NCBI GenBank assembly: GCA_947493175.1
Contig: CANLQD010000006.1
Span: forward strand, 62,001-126,000
Source of the DNA: an uncultured Flavobacteriaceae bacterium
GTDB taxonomy: Bacteria > Bacteroidota > Bacteroidia > Flavobacteriales > Flavobacteriaceae
Direction: 5' to 3'
DNA length: 64,000 nucleotides
In this document: positions 37,701 through 46,347 of the stretch, one piece after another
Numbering within the stretch: position 1 is the first letter of the stretch
How the letters are laid out: the number at the start of each line of letters is the position of its first letter
Notes under the pieces: model-generated
Told to the model about the DNA's origin: nothing
Seen by the model: only the letters and a program-made list of their open reading frames with translations
Databases searched by the model: none
Position numbers and translations under genes: made by a program

Positions 37701-37791
37701 CTGACAAAGCCACTCTTTCGTATTTTTTGGACTCACAAAGCAACTATGGTTTGTTGGGTATTATAGCGACGGTGTCAAAAATGGTCATGAT

Positions 37792-39300
37792 ATGCACATG
37801 GTGAGAATACTTTTATTCCTTTCAATCTTACGATTCTTTATTTCCTGCAATACCCTAAAACCAATACCACAACCCAAGACCGAATTCAGGGGATTTTGGG
37901 TGGCCACCGTGGTCAATATCGATTGGCCCAAAAATGGTAGGGACCTTGTTGCTAAGCAAAAATCGGATTTTCTCGAAATACTGGATTTCTATCAGGAACT
38001 GAACTTCAACACCGCTATAGTTCAAATACGCACGGCAGGAGATGCGTTTTATAGTTCGGAATATGCGCCCTGGTCCCGTTTTCTTACCGGAGAGGAAGGT
38101 CGTGTAAATGTTCAAAAAAAGGACCTCTTGGATTGGATGATCGACCAGACCCATCAACGCGGCATGGAATTTCATGCTTGGCTCAACCCTTATCGTGCTA
38201 CTTTTGACCTGAAAACCAGTATACTGAGCCCTACCCACGATTTCCATTTACACCCTGAATGGATGGTGAAATACGGCAAAAAATACTATTATGACCCAGG
38301 CCAACCCGAGGTACGAAAGCGAATGGTACAGGTTATTGACGAAATCGTCTCCAACTTAGATGTCGATGCCATCCATTTTGACGACTATTTCTATCCCTAT
38401 CGCATCAAAGATGAGGTTTTTCAAGACTCTTTAAGCTTTACCTATTATGGCATTCCCGGCCAGTCGTTGGAAGATTGGCGACGCAGCAATATCGATTCAC
38501 TTATTCAAAACAGCCATGATGCCATCAAGACAAAAAAACCTTGGGTGCAATTTGGTGTGAGTCCATTTGGGGTTTGGAAGAACAACACCACCGATCCAAG
38601 AGGTTCCGAAACCCGGGCAGGTCAGACCACCTATGAAGATCTGTATGCAGACCCACTCTTATGGATAGAAAATAACTGGTTAGACTATATCATTCCACAG
38701 GTTTATTGGAGCATGGACCTTCCCGTGGCTTCGCATCGAAAAATAGTAGAATGGTGGGCAGAGAAGGTAGGAAATTCTAATCTATATATTGGCAACGGCC
38801 CTTATAAGATAAAAAACAACAGCGATAAAGCATGGGAGGATGAGAAAGAACTGCCAAGGCAAATTACCTTTGCCAGAACCAAGGAAGCAGTGGAAGGCAA
38901 TGCCTTTTTTAGCGCCAAAAGTCTCATACAACAACCCGATGTAGCTACATATCTGAAAAAGAAGTATTACAAAAGAGCAGCGCTATTACCCGCTTCCCCA
39001 TCAAGCCCAGACGGAGGACCCATTCATATTGAAATTACAGGTATTGAGAAGTCAGCGGATACTGTTTACTTTTCCTTTGATAATTCCGAAAGCGCTCAAT
39101 TCGTAATGGTCTATCCGTCTCGAAAACGAAAGCAGGCAGACTATCCGATCAAAAAACTAAAAGTTAAACTACCTATTTCGAAAAAGAATCGTGTAGCGGT
39201 ACCCTCCGATAAAATAAAAGGCCTAAAACACATAGCGTTGATTTTTATCGACCGTTACCGAAGGGAATCCGAACCAATCGTAGTACATTTAAACCGGTAA
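37792..39300 (+). CDS. DigH/DUF187 (GH10-like) family glycosyl hydrolase lipoprotein
   Basis: A 502-residue exported lipoprotein (lipobox FISC; the start is ATG 37792 or 37798). The body is the GHL10/DUF187 TIM barrel: FRGFWVATVVNIDWP at the N-terminus, ELNFNTAIVQIRTAGDAFY, MEFHAWLNPYRA, YYDPGQPEVR, DAIHFDDYFYPY, VQFGVSPFGVW and DYIIPQVYWS. E. coli DigH of this family cleaves denuded peptidoglycan glycan strands after amidases remove the stem peptides. Its position between the NagB fusion and the AmpG-like permease supports a periplasmic role in trimming wall glycans for recycling. The last 100 or so residues look like an added beta domain of unknown role. Confidence 0.82.
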   Translation: MHMVRILLFLSILRFFISCNTLKPIPQPKTEFRGFWVATVVNIDWPKNGRDLVAKQKSDFLEILDFYQELNFNTAIVQIRTAGDAFYSSEYAPWSRFLTGEEGRVNVQKKDLLDWMIDQTHQRGMEFHAWLNPYRATFDLKTSILSPTHDFHLHPEWMVKYGKKYYYDPGQPEVRKRMVQVIDEIVSNLDVDAIHFDDYFYPYRIKDEVFQDSLSFTYYGIPGQSLEDWRRSNIDSLIQNSHDAIKTKKPWVQFGVSPFGVWKNNTTDPRGSETRAGQTTYEDLYADPLLWIENNWLDYIIPQVYWSMDLPVASHRKIVEWWAEKVGNSNLYIGNGPYKIKNNSDKAWEDEKELPRQITFARTKEAVEGNAFFSAKSLIQQPDVATYLKKKYYKRAALLPASPSSPDGGPIHIEITGIEKSADTVYFSFDNSESAQFVMVYPSRKRKQADYPIKKLKVKLPISKKNRVAVPSDKIKGLKHIALIFIDRYRRESEPIVVHLNR

Positions 39301-39562
39301 TGGGAAATACTTGGAAATACGAAGTACGGACCTGAAAAAACAAAATCGGAAAGAGCAGAAGAGTGATAAGTAAATGTAAAAGTGTGGGGAACATCGGAAT
39401 GCTAGTATTGTCTAAATCCCATAGCACAGGGCAGAACAGCTTTGCCTAGATACCTTTTGAGGTCAATGAATGAAAAAAAGATTACAAAAGGTTTTTAGTT
39501 GCGTTTCATTTTTTGGCCTTGAACCTGTATTTGAATTTTAACTTGAATTTGACAAATCGCCA

Positions 39563-40837
39563 ATGATTCAAAAAGACAAAGGGGCTTGGGCTTGGGTCCC
39601 TATTTTATATTTTACCCAAGGTTTGCCCTATGTATTGGTCGTTACGGTATCGGTTATACTTTACAAAAAGCTTGGGGTAAGCAACGAAGATATCGGTTTG
39701 TATACGAGTCTCTTGTACTTGCCATGGGTATTAAAGCCTTTGTGGAGTCCGTTTGTAGACTTAAAAAGCACCAAACGAAATTGGTTCCTAGGCACACAAT
39801 TGCTGATTTCATTAGCACTCTTCGGTGTCGCACTCGCTATTCCCACAAATATGTTTTTCGTGAGCACCTTAGCCTGTTTCTGGATGGCAGCATTCGCCTC
39901 GGCCACGAATGATATTGCTTCGGATGGCTACTATATGATCGGGCTTACCCAAAAAAAACAATCTTTCTTTGTGGGGATGCGCAGCACTTTTTATCGTTTG
40001 GCCATGGTTACCGGGGAAGGCTTAATCGTGGTGATGGCAGGCTATTTAGAAACCAAATATGGAGATAATGGAAAAGCATGGAGCGTTACTATGGCAGCGG
40101 CGGCTTTTCTGATGTTGGCATTGACGCTCTCCAATTTTTTGGTAACCCCCAAATATGAATCTTCTGCAGCCATTAAAATTTCAAAACCAGCAGGATTCTT
40201 ATCTGTTTTCACCACTTTTTTTCAAAAACCAGGTATCGGGATTGCCTTAGCTTTTATTCTGACTTTTCGATTGGGAGAGTCCCAATTGGTGAAAATGGCG
40301 GCCCCGTTCCTTTTAGATACACCGGACAAAGGTGGGTTGGGCTATTCTACGGAACAACTAGGCACCATTTTCGGTACGGCGGGGGTTATTTTTTTATCTA
40401 TCGGCGGTATTCTTGGCGGGGTTCTTATTTCAAGGGACGGCCTTAAAAAATGGATGTTGCCCATGATACTATCCATCAACCTTCCCAATGTACTGTACGC
40501 AGTCTTGGCCATGACCCAAACCGACAATATCGTGGCCGTTACGATTACTGTAATTTTTGAAAAGTTTGGATATGGTTTTGGGTTTACCGCATTTTTGATG
40601 TATCTCATTTACATTGCCGAGGGTCAATCAAAAACCTCACATTATGCCATTGCCACCGGCTTTATGGCATTGGGCATGATGTTGCCGGGGATGCTTAGCG
40701 GTTTTATGCAAAAATGGTTGGGTTATGAAGCTTTTTTCATTTGGGTGGTCATCGCCGCTTTGCCCGCAATCTTTTTACTGAAGTTTATAAGCTACCCTCC
40801 CGACTTTGGAAAGAAAACAAACGCAACCAATGAATAA
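39563..40837 (+). CDS. AmpG-like MFS permease, probable muropeptide importer
   Basis: A 424-residue inner-membrane protein with about 12 membrane segments. The start WVPILYFTQGLPYVLVVT and the following YLPWVLKPLWSPFVD are AmpG-like, as is NDIASDGYYM in the first half. AmpG brings GlcNAc-anhydroMurNAc and its peptides into the cytoplasm. The gene is followed directly by nagZ (their ends overlap by 8 bases), which acts on exactly that product, and sits in the same strand run as anmK. Function by family and context is well supported; the precise substrate is inferred. Confidence 0.85.
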   Translation: MIQKDKGAWAWVPILYFTQGLPYVLVVTVSVILYKKLGVSNEDIGLYTSLLYLPWVLKPLWSPFVDLKSTKRNWFLGTQLLISLALFGVALAIPTNMFFVSTLACFWMAAFASATNDIASDGYYMIGLTQKKQSFFVGMRSTFYRLAMVTGEGLIVVMAGYLETKYGDNGKAWSVTMAAAAFLMLALTLSNFLVTPKYESSAAIKISKPAGFLSVFTTFFQKPGIGIALAFILTFRLGESQLVKMAAPFLLDTPDKGGLGYSTEQLGTIFGTAGVIFLSIGGILGGVLISRDGLKKWMLPMILSINLPNVLYAVLAMTQTDNIVAVTITVIFEKFGYGFGFTAFLMYLIYIAEGQSKTSHYAIATGFMALGMMLPGMLSGFMQKWLGYEAFFIWVVIAALPAIFLLKFISYPPDFGKKTNATNE

Positions 40838-42431
40838 ACTACCATCGTACGAAAACGTTCGTACTAAACTCTCGTTAAGAGAGAAAATAGGGCAGTTGTT
40901 CATGCCCGCCGCATTTGTAAACGATAGCGAAGAAGAAATTCAGCAACTTGAATGGCTTATAAATGAAAAAGGTGTCGGCGGACTATGTTTCTTTCATAGT
41001 CGTGCCAGCGCAGCCACCAACTTCGAAGGCAAGAAAAAAGTGGTTTATAATGAACAGAGTTTTCAAATTCTCAAACGGCTCATCAAACGATACCAACGAG
41101 CTGCGAAGGTACCTTTACTGATTGCCATTGACGCAGAATGGGGGTTGGCCATGCGTATCGAGAACACGCCACAATACCCCTATGCCATTACGTTGGGTGC
41201 CATTCAAGAAGAAGAGGAAAAATTAATTTTTAAAATAGGCCAACATATTGCCAACGATTGCAAGGCAGCGGGTATTCATTGGAACCTCGCCCCCGTGGTA
41301 GACATCAATAACAATCCCAAGAATCCCGTTATAGGTTACCGCTCTTTTGGTGAAGGTAGGTCTCTGGTGACCAAAAAAGCCCTGTCTTTTGTAAAAGGAA
41401 CCCAAAGTGAAGGAATATTGACCAGTATTAAACATTTTCCCGGGCATGGCGATACGGCTACGGACTCCCATTTAGGGTTACCACTCATCAATAAATCAAA
41501 GAAGGCATTGCTTGAAAATGAATTGTACCCTTTTCAAATCCTGATGGAAGAAGGGGTAGATTCCGTAATGGTCGGTCACTTGTCGGTTCCCGCCTTGGCC
41601 AATGACCGGCAAACCCCATCAAGTATTTCCAAAAACATGATCAAAGGGCTGCTCCGCACCGAAATGGGGTATCAAGGGGTGGTCATCTCCGATGCCCTGA
41701 ACATGCACGCCGTATCAAAGGAGTATCCTATCAAAGGGGAATTGGAATGGCTCGCTTTTGATGCCGGAAACGACGTGCTCTGTTTTTCGGAACATATTAA
41801 GGAAGGTATCGATACCATTGTTCAAAATGCAACGGATGCACAGGTTGAGGAAAGTTTTTTAAGAATATGGAGGCTCAAGGAAAAAGCATTCTTGAATCTT
41901 CACCCCAACACTGTCGAACTTACAGAAGCGTCAAGACTCAATAGTCTGATAGCCAAAAAGAGCCTTTCACTTTTTCAAGGTTCGGCACAAGATATTTCAA
42001 ATTTTAGGCACAGCTCTTTCGCGGGTATTTCAAACATTCAAAACACTGAAAATCAATTTTTTAATACCATTCAAAAAAATAAAAACTTTCAGTCCATACT
42101 TATAACGGGAGTACACGGGGAAGAACTAAAAAAGCGGCTGACCGGTCATCAAGACCTGTTACTTGCCTTGTTTCCTCCTCAGGTAAAACCCACCCATTAC
42201 TTTGGATTTTCTGAAAACGAGTTCACCATTATCAACGAACTCATCGCTACCAAAAATGTGGTTTTATATCTTTTTGGAAATCCCTATGTGCTAAATCATA
42301 TTACTTTTAAAAAGGCCAAAGCAGTAGTAATTGCCTATCAAGACTTTCCCGAATTTCAAGAGCATGCGGTCAATCACTTTTTAGGGCGAACAACCGCCGA
42401 GGGAAAACTACCCATAAGTATTCAAAAATAA
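40830..42431 (+). CDS. nagZ: NagZ-like GH3 beta-N-acetylglucosaminidase
   Basis: A 533-residue GH3 enzyme. The NagZ signature KHFPGHGDTATDSH lies at 201-214, holding the His-Asp acid/base pair. The nucleophile aspartate is in GVVISDALNMHAV. LSLREKIGQLFMPA opens the barrel domain, and residues about 370-533 resemble a GH3 C-terminal domain not found in the short enteric NagZ. There is no signal peptide, so it is cytoplasmic, as needed to cleave GlcNAc from imported GlcNAc-anhydroMurNAc. The ATG at 40830 overlaps the stop of the permease gene; the upstream TTG at 40806 is rejected. Translational coupling with the permease is likely. Confidence 0.87.
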   Translation: MNKLPSYENVRTKLSLREKIGQLFMPAAFVNDSEEEIQQLEWLINEKGVGGLCFFHSRASAATNFEGKKKVVYNEQSFQILKRLIKRYQRAAKVPLLIAIDAEWGLAMRIENTPQYPYAITLGAIQEEEEKLIFKIGQHIANDCKAAGIHWNLAPVVDINNNPKNPVIGYRSFGEGRSLVTKKALSFVKGTQSEGILTSIKHFPGHGDTATDSHLGLPLINKSKKALLENELYPFQILMEEGVDSVMVGHLSVPALANDRQTPSSISKNMIKGLLRTEMGYQGVVISDALNMHAVSKEYPIKGELEWLAFDAGNDVLCFSEHIKEGIDTIVQNATDAQVEESFLRIWRLKEKAFLNLHPNTVELTEASRLNSLIAKKSLSLFQGSAQDISNFRHSSFAGISNIQNTENQFFNTIQKNKNFQSILITGVHGEELKKRLTGHQDLLLALFPPQVKPTHYFGFSENEFTIINELIATKNVVLYLFGNPYVLNHITFKKAKAVVIAYQDFPEFQEHAVNHFLGRTTAEGKLPISIQK

Positions 42432-42432
42432 G

Positions 42433-43104
42433 ATGAGCGAAAATTCGAACATACAAAACGCTTGGGCTGAAAATGCAGATGAGTGGATTCGTATCATGGA
42501 GAAGGAACTCATCCCCTCCAGAAAATTTACAAATAGGGCAATTGTAGCGTGCCTTTTGCGCATACCAATGAAGAAAATACTGGATTGTGGCTGTGGAGAA
42601 GGCTGGTTGTCACGAAAAATGACCGAGCATGGCAAAAACTGTTCGGGCATGGACTTTACACCAAAATTACTTGAAGTCGCTAGAAAAAAAGGGCCTGAAA
42701 CGTTCATTCAGATGGGTTATGATGCTATTGAGAACGGAGCCATTATCCCGGGCGCACCTTTTGACGCTATCATATTCAACTTTAGCCTCTATAAAAAAGA
42801 CGGCCTTTCCCGTCTCTTAACGGCATGCCAAAAAAGCCTTCGACCTAACGGGTATTTTTTTATACAGACCATACATCCTAGCTTTCTTGAACAGCAGGGG
42901 CTTGCACATAAAAGCCAATGGATCGGTGATTCGTGGAAAGGACTCCCCGGAAACTTTACACACGGCCATCGTTGGTACGCCCGCACATTGGAGGACTGGA
43001 AGCTTGTCTTTTTAGAAAGTAATATACAGCTACTGGAGACTCAGGAAGTAACGGACGATCAACAGAGACCCGTTTCTGTGCTGTTCACATTAAAATCAAG
43101 ATAG
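42433..43104 (+). CDS. Class I SAM-dependent methyltransferase, substrate unknown
   Basis: A 223-residue cytoplasmic protein with the methyltransferase Rossmann fold: motif I ILDCGCGEGWLSRKM (about residues 49-63), an acidic residue at the end of strand 2 (GMDFTPKLLEVA), FDAIIFNFSL as motif IV, and SLRPNGYFFIQTIHPS as the post-motif region. It starts one base after the nagZ stop and ends four bases before anmK, so it is part of the recycling operon. I know no methylation step in anhydromuropeptide recycling. It may act on a cofactor, a tRNA or an unusual wall sugar; the substrate is open. Confidence 0.85.
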   Translation: MSENSNIQNAWAENADEWIRIMEKELIPSRKFTNRAIVACLLRIPMKKILDCGCGEGWLSRKMTEHGKNCSGMDFTPKLLEVARKKGPETFIQMGYDAIENGAIIPGAPFDAIIFNFSLYKKDGLSRLLTACQKSLRPNGYFFIQTIHPSFLEQQGLAHKSQWIGDSWKGLPGNFTHGHRWYARTLEDWKLVFLESNIQLLETQEVTDDQQRPVSVLFTLKSR

Positions 43105-43108
43105 ATAA

Positions 43109-44185
43109 ATGAAATATTTCAAAATAATAGGCCTCATGTCGGGAACCTCCTTGGACGGACTCGACCTTGCCTACTGCCATATTGCCAAGGACAAAGACCA
43201 ATGGTCCTTTGACATTTTGGAAACCCATAGCATTTCCTACACCACCGAGATGCAATTGGAACTGAAAGACGCTATTTTCCTCATGGCAGATGAGCTGTTA
43301 ACACTTCACAACGAGTATGGGACTTGGTTAGGGGAACAGGTAAAAAAATTCATTGAAACACATTCTTTGGATGTCGATTATATTGCAAGCCATGGCCATA
43401 CCACGCACCACCAACCAAAAAAGGGACTCACCTTTCAGGTAGGGTCGGGACAGCATCTGGCAAATACCTGTGGCCACAAGGTTATCAGTGACTTTCGCAC
43501 CAATGATGTAGCACTAGGCGGACAAGGAGCGCCTTTGGTGCCTATAGGAGATCGGCTTTTTTTCGGGGAATATGATTTTTGCCTGAATCTAGGAGGTATC
43601 AGCAACGTATCTTTTGAACAAAAAGGCAAACGTATCGCCTACGACATCGGGTTGGCAAATATGATTTTAAATTATATGACCCGTAAAATCGATTTGGATT
43701 ATGATCAAGGAGGTGAGCGAGCGCGAACCGGCGCTATAAATCCAGAATTATTAAAAAGATTAAATGGTTTAAAATATTACCTACTCCCGCATCCCAAATC
43801 TATTGGTTATGAGTGGTTTGTAGAAGAAGTGGTTCCCATTGTAGATAGTACCGATGACCAAATTGAGAACCTACTACACACTGCTATTCATCATATTTGT
43901 GAAAAAATAGCACAGCAGATTAAACTGAACAGCAAAGAAAAATCGAGTACTCTTCTAGTTACAGGAGGCGGTGCACTGAACGATTTTCTTATTGAAACCT
44001 TACAGGAAAAATTAGGTAGTGCCGTTAGGGTAATCGTACCATCGAAGAAGATAATAGACTTTAAGGAGGCACTGGTCTTTGCACTGATGGGAGCCCTACG
44101 GATTGAACGGGAAATAAATGTACTGAAATCGGTTACCGGCGCAAAAAAGGATTCATCTAGCGGGGTTTTATTCCTTCCCAATTGA
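43109..44185 (+). CDS. anmK: Anhydro-N-acetylmuramic acid kinase
   Basis: A 358-residue cytoplasmic sugar kinase of the ASKHA fold. It hydrolyses the 1,6-anhydro ring and phosphorylates anhydroMurNAc to MurNAc-6-phosphate, the substrate of MurQ. The phosphate-1 motif GLMSGTSLDGLDLAY is at 8-22. ASHGHTTHHQP, DVALGGQGAPLVPIGD with the catalytic aspartate, FCLNLGGISNVS and LLVTGGGALNDFLIE are the other family signatures. It is the last gene of the nagZ-methyltransferase-anmK run and completes the pathway with murQ and the NagB fusion 5-9 kb away. Confidence 0.95.
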   Translation: MKYFKIIGLMSGTSLDGLDLAYCHIAKDKDQWSFDILETHSISYTTEMQLELKDAIFLMADELLTLHNEYGTWLGEQVKKFIETHSLDVDYIASHGHTTHHQPKKGLTFQVGSGQHLANTCGHKVISDFRTNDVALGGQGAPLVPIGDRLFFGEYDFCLNLGGISNVSFEQKGKRIAYDIGLANMILNYMTRKIDLDYDQGGERARTGAINPELLKRLNGLKYYLLPHPKSIGYEWFVEEVVPIVDSTDDQIENLLHTAIHHICEKIAQQIKLNSKEKSSTLLVTGGGALNDFLIETLQEKLGSAVRVIVPSKKIIDFKEALVFALMGALRIEREINVLKSVTGAKKDSSSGVLFLPN

Positions 44186-44257
44186 CGTTTACAGATCAAA
44201 TACCTATATTGATGCTCCCAAAATCAGCAACTGTTCAACCGCTATAAACAAATCTAA

Positions 44258-44518
44258 ATGTCCGAAAAACAGAAAAAAGCAACCGCGTATTGGAAGGAGA
44301 ACATACGCTACCTGTTCGTATTACTCGCCATTTGGTTCTTGGTTTCTTACGGAGCAGGAATCCTATTTAAAGACATTTTGAACACCATTAAGATTGGAGG
44401 TTTTGAACTAGGTTTTTGGTTTGCACAACAAGGATCTATTTACGTATTTGTATTACTCATCTTTGTTTACGTCAGATTGATGAACAAGCTCGACAAAAAG
44501 TACGGGTATCATGAATAA
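44258..44518 (+). CDS. DUF4212 small membrane protein, symporter partner
   Basis: An 86-residue protein with two membrane segments (about 15-37 and 52-73), including the family's FLVSYGAGILF and WFAQQGSIYVFVLLIFVY. DUF4212 proteins are regularly encoded just ahead of VC2705-type sodium:solute symporters, as here (78 bases apart), and are probably a small subunit of the acetate transporter. Confidence 0.9.
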   Translation: MSEKQKKATAYWKENIRYLFVLLAIWFLVSYGAGILFKDILNTIKIGGFELGFWFAQQGSIYVFVLLIFVYVRLMNKLDKKYGYHE

Positions 44519-44596
44519 AGCTCATATTGATGTACCCCTTTTTCAACTTTTCAAACTTTCTCTCTTAAAGGACTACCAGCTAAATAAAAACCGATT

Positions 44597-46312
44597 ATGA
44601 ACGATGTACAAATATGGACTTATGCCTTGGTCGCGCTAACCTTTAGTTTATACATTGGTATTGCCATTTGGTCCCGAGCCGGATCTACCAAAGATTTTTA
44701 CGTTGCCGGAGGCGGAGTTTCCCCCTTGGCCAATGCCATGGCCACTGCTGCCGACTGGATGTCGGCCGCATCCTTTATATCCATGGCGGGCATCATTGCC
44801 TTTGCCGGTTATGATGGTTCGGTGTATCTCATGGGGTGGACAGGTGGTTATGTACTATTGGCCTTATTGCTCGCACCATACTTAAGAAAATTCGGGAAAT
44901 TTACCGTCCCTGATTTTATAGGGGACCGCTATTATTCGAACTCCGCACGAATGGTCGCCGTTTTTTGTGCCTTATTGGTATCTTTTACCTACGTGGCTGG
45001 ACAAATGAGAGGTGTCGGACTCGTTTTTTCCCGTTTTTTGGAAGTGGATATCAATACCGGGGTGGTCATCGGTATGGTCATTGTTTTGTTTTATGCTGTT
45101 TTGGGTGGCATGAAGGGCATCACCTATACCCAGGTCGCACAATACTGCGTACTGATATTCGCTTTTATGGTACCCGCTATCTTTATCTCTATACAGATGA
45201 CGGGCAATCCTATTCCGCAGTTGGGCATGGGAGATACGTTGAACGACGGTTCCGGAACTTATTTGTTGGATCGGCTCAACGGACTTTCTACCGAACTCGG
45301 CTTCAATGAATATACCTCGGGGTCCAAAAGTACGATAGACGTATTTGCGATCACTATGGCATTGATGGTCGGTACTGCCGGTCTTCCGCATGTCATAGTC
45401 CGCTTTTTTACGGTCAAAAGGGTCAAGGATGCCCGTAAATCGGCCGGGCTTGCTTTATTGCTCATTGCCATTCTATACACAACTGCCCCCGCAGTGGCCG
45501 TTTTCGCTCGAACCAATATGATCGATACCGTGAGCAATCAAGACTATGCAGCTATGCCCGGTTGGTTCAAGAAGTGGGAAAAGACACAGCTGATTACATT
45601 TACCGACAAAAACGGGGATGGTAAAATTCAATACGTAGCGGATCCTTCCAAAAATGAGTTGATAGTCGATCGGGACATTATGGTGCTCGCCAATCCCGAA
45701 ATAGCCAACCTACCTGCCTGGGTCATTGCCTTAGTGGCCGCTGGTGGCCTGGCTGCCGCTCTATCCACAGCCGCTGGTTTGTTATTGGTCATATCGGCCT
45801 CGGTCTCGCATGATCTTGTCAAAAAAATATTCGTTCCCAACATTTCGGAAAAAGGAGAACTGTGGGCGGCGAGGGGTGCTGCTACGGTAGCAGTGGTCAT
45901 TGCGGGATATTTTGGAATTAATCCCCCCGGGTTCGTAGCCGCAGTAGTCGCTTTGGCCTTTGGTTTGGCGGCGGCGTCCTTTTTTCCGGCCATTGTTCTA
46001 GGCATTTTTTATAAGAAAATGAACAAGGAAGGTGCCATTGCGGGTATGGTCGTAGGAATTTTATTGATGCTTTTTTATATGCTAAAATTTAAATTCGGTG
46101 TTTTTGATGGCGGCAAAGAGGCAGTAGAGAGCCTTAAAAAAGACTGGTGGTTTGGTATCTCCCCTGAAGGTTTCGGTACGGTCGCCATGATCGTTAATTT
46201 TGCTGTATCGATCGCCATTATGCAATTTACCCCGGCACCCCCACAAAAAGTACAGGAAATCGTAGAGGATATTCGAATTCCCAGCGGTGCGGGAGAGGCA
46301 ACCGGACACTAA
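44597..46312 (+). CDS. Sodium:solute symporter (SSS), probable acetate permease
   Basis: A 571-residue inner-membrane symporter of the VC2705/ActP-like SSS subfamily with about 13 membrane segments. Landmarks are FYVAGGGVSPLANAMATAAD and WMSAASFISMAGIIAFAGYD, then GTAGLPHVIVRFFTVKRVKDARKS and LAAALSTAAGLLLVISASVSHDL. The insert around residues 310-365, which includes FTDKNGDGKIQYV, is typical of this subfamily. With the DUF4212 gene before it and acs 35 bases after it, the operon takes up and activates acetate, or possibly another short acid. Confidence 0.92.
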   Translation: MNDVQIWTYALVALTFSLYIGIAIWSRAGSTKDFYVAGGGVSPLANAMATAADWMSAASFISMAGIIAFAGYDGSVYLMGWTGGYVLLALLLAPYLRKFGKFTVPDFIGDRYYSNSARMVAVFCALLVSFTYVAGQMRGVGLVFSRFLEVDINTGVVIGMVIVLFYAVLGGMKGITYTQVAQYCVLIFAFMVPAIFISIQMTGNPIPQLGMGDTLNDGSGTYLLDRLNGLSTELGFNEYTSGSKSTIDVFAITMALMVGTAGLPHVIVRFFTVKRVKDARKSAGLALLLIAILYTTAPAVAVFARTNMIDTVSNQDYAAMPGWFKKWEKTQLITFTDKNGDGKIQYVADPSKNELIVDRDIMVLANPEIANLPAWVIALVAAGGLAAALSTAAGLLLVISASVSHDLVKKIFVPNISEKGELWAARGAATVAVVIAGYFGINPPGFVAAVVALAFGLAAASFFPAIVLGIFYKKMNKEGAIAGMVVGILLMLFYMLKFKFGVFDGGKEAVESLKKDWWFGISPEGFGTVAMIVNFAVSIAIMQFTPAPPQKVQEIVEDIRIPSGAGEATGH

Positions 46313-46347
46313 TTTTTTATTTATTTTTAGGGTAAGAAACAATAGGT

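Noticed and set aside
37086..37736. 216-codon minus-strand frame inside the NagB fusion
   Set aside because: It is antisense to the LmbE domain, whose HPDDD and DPHGTH motifs prove the plus strand is coding.
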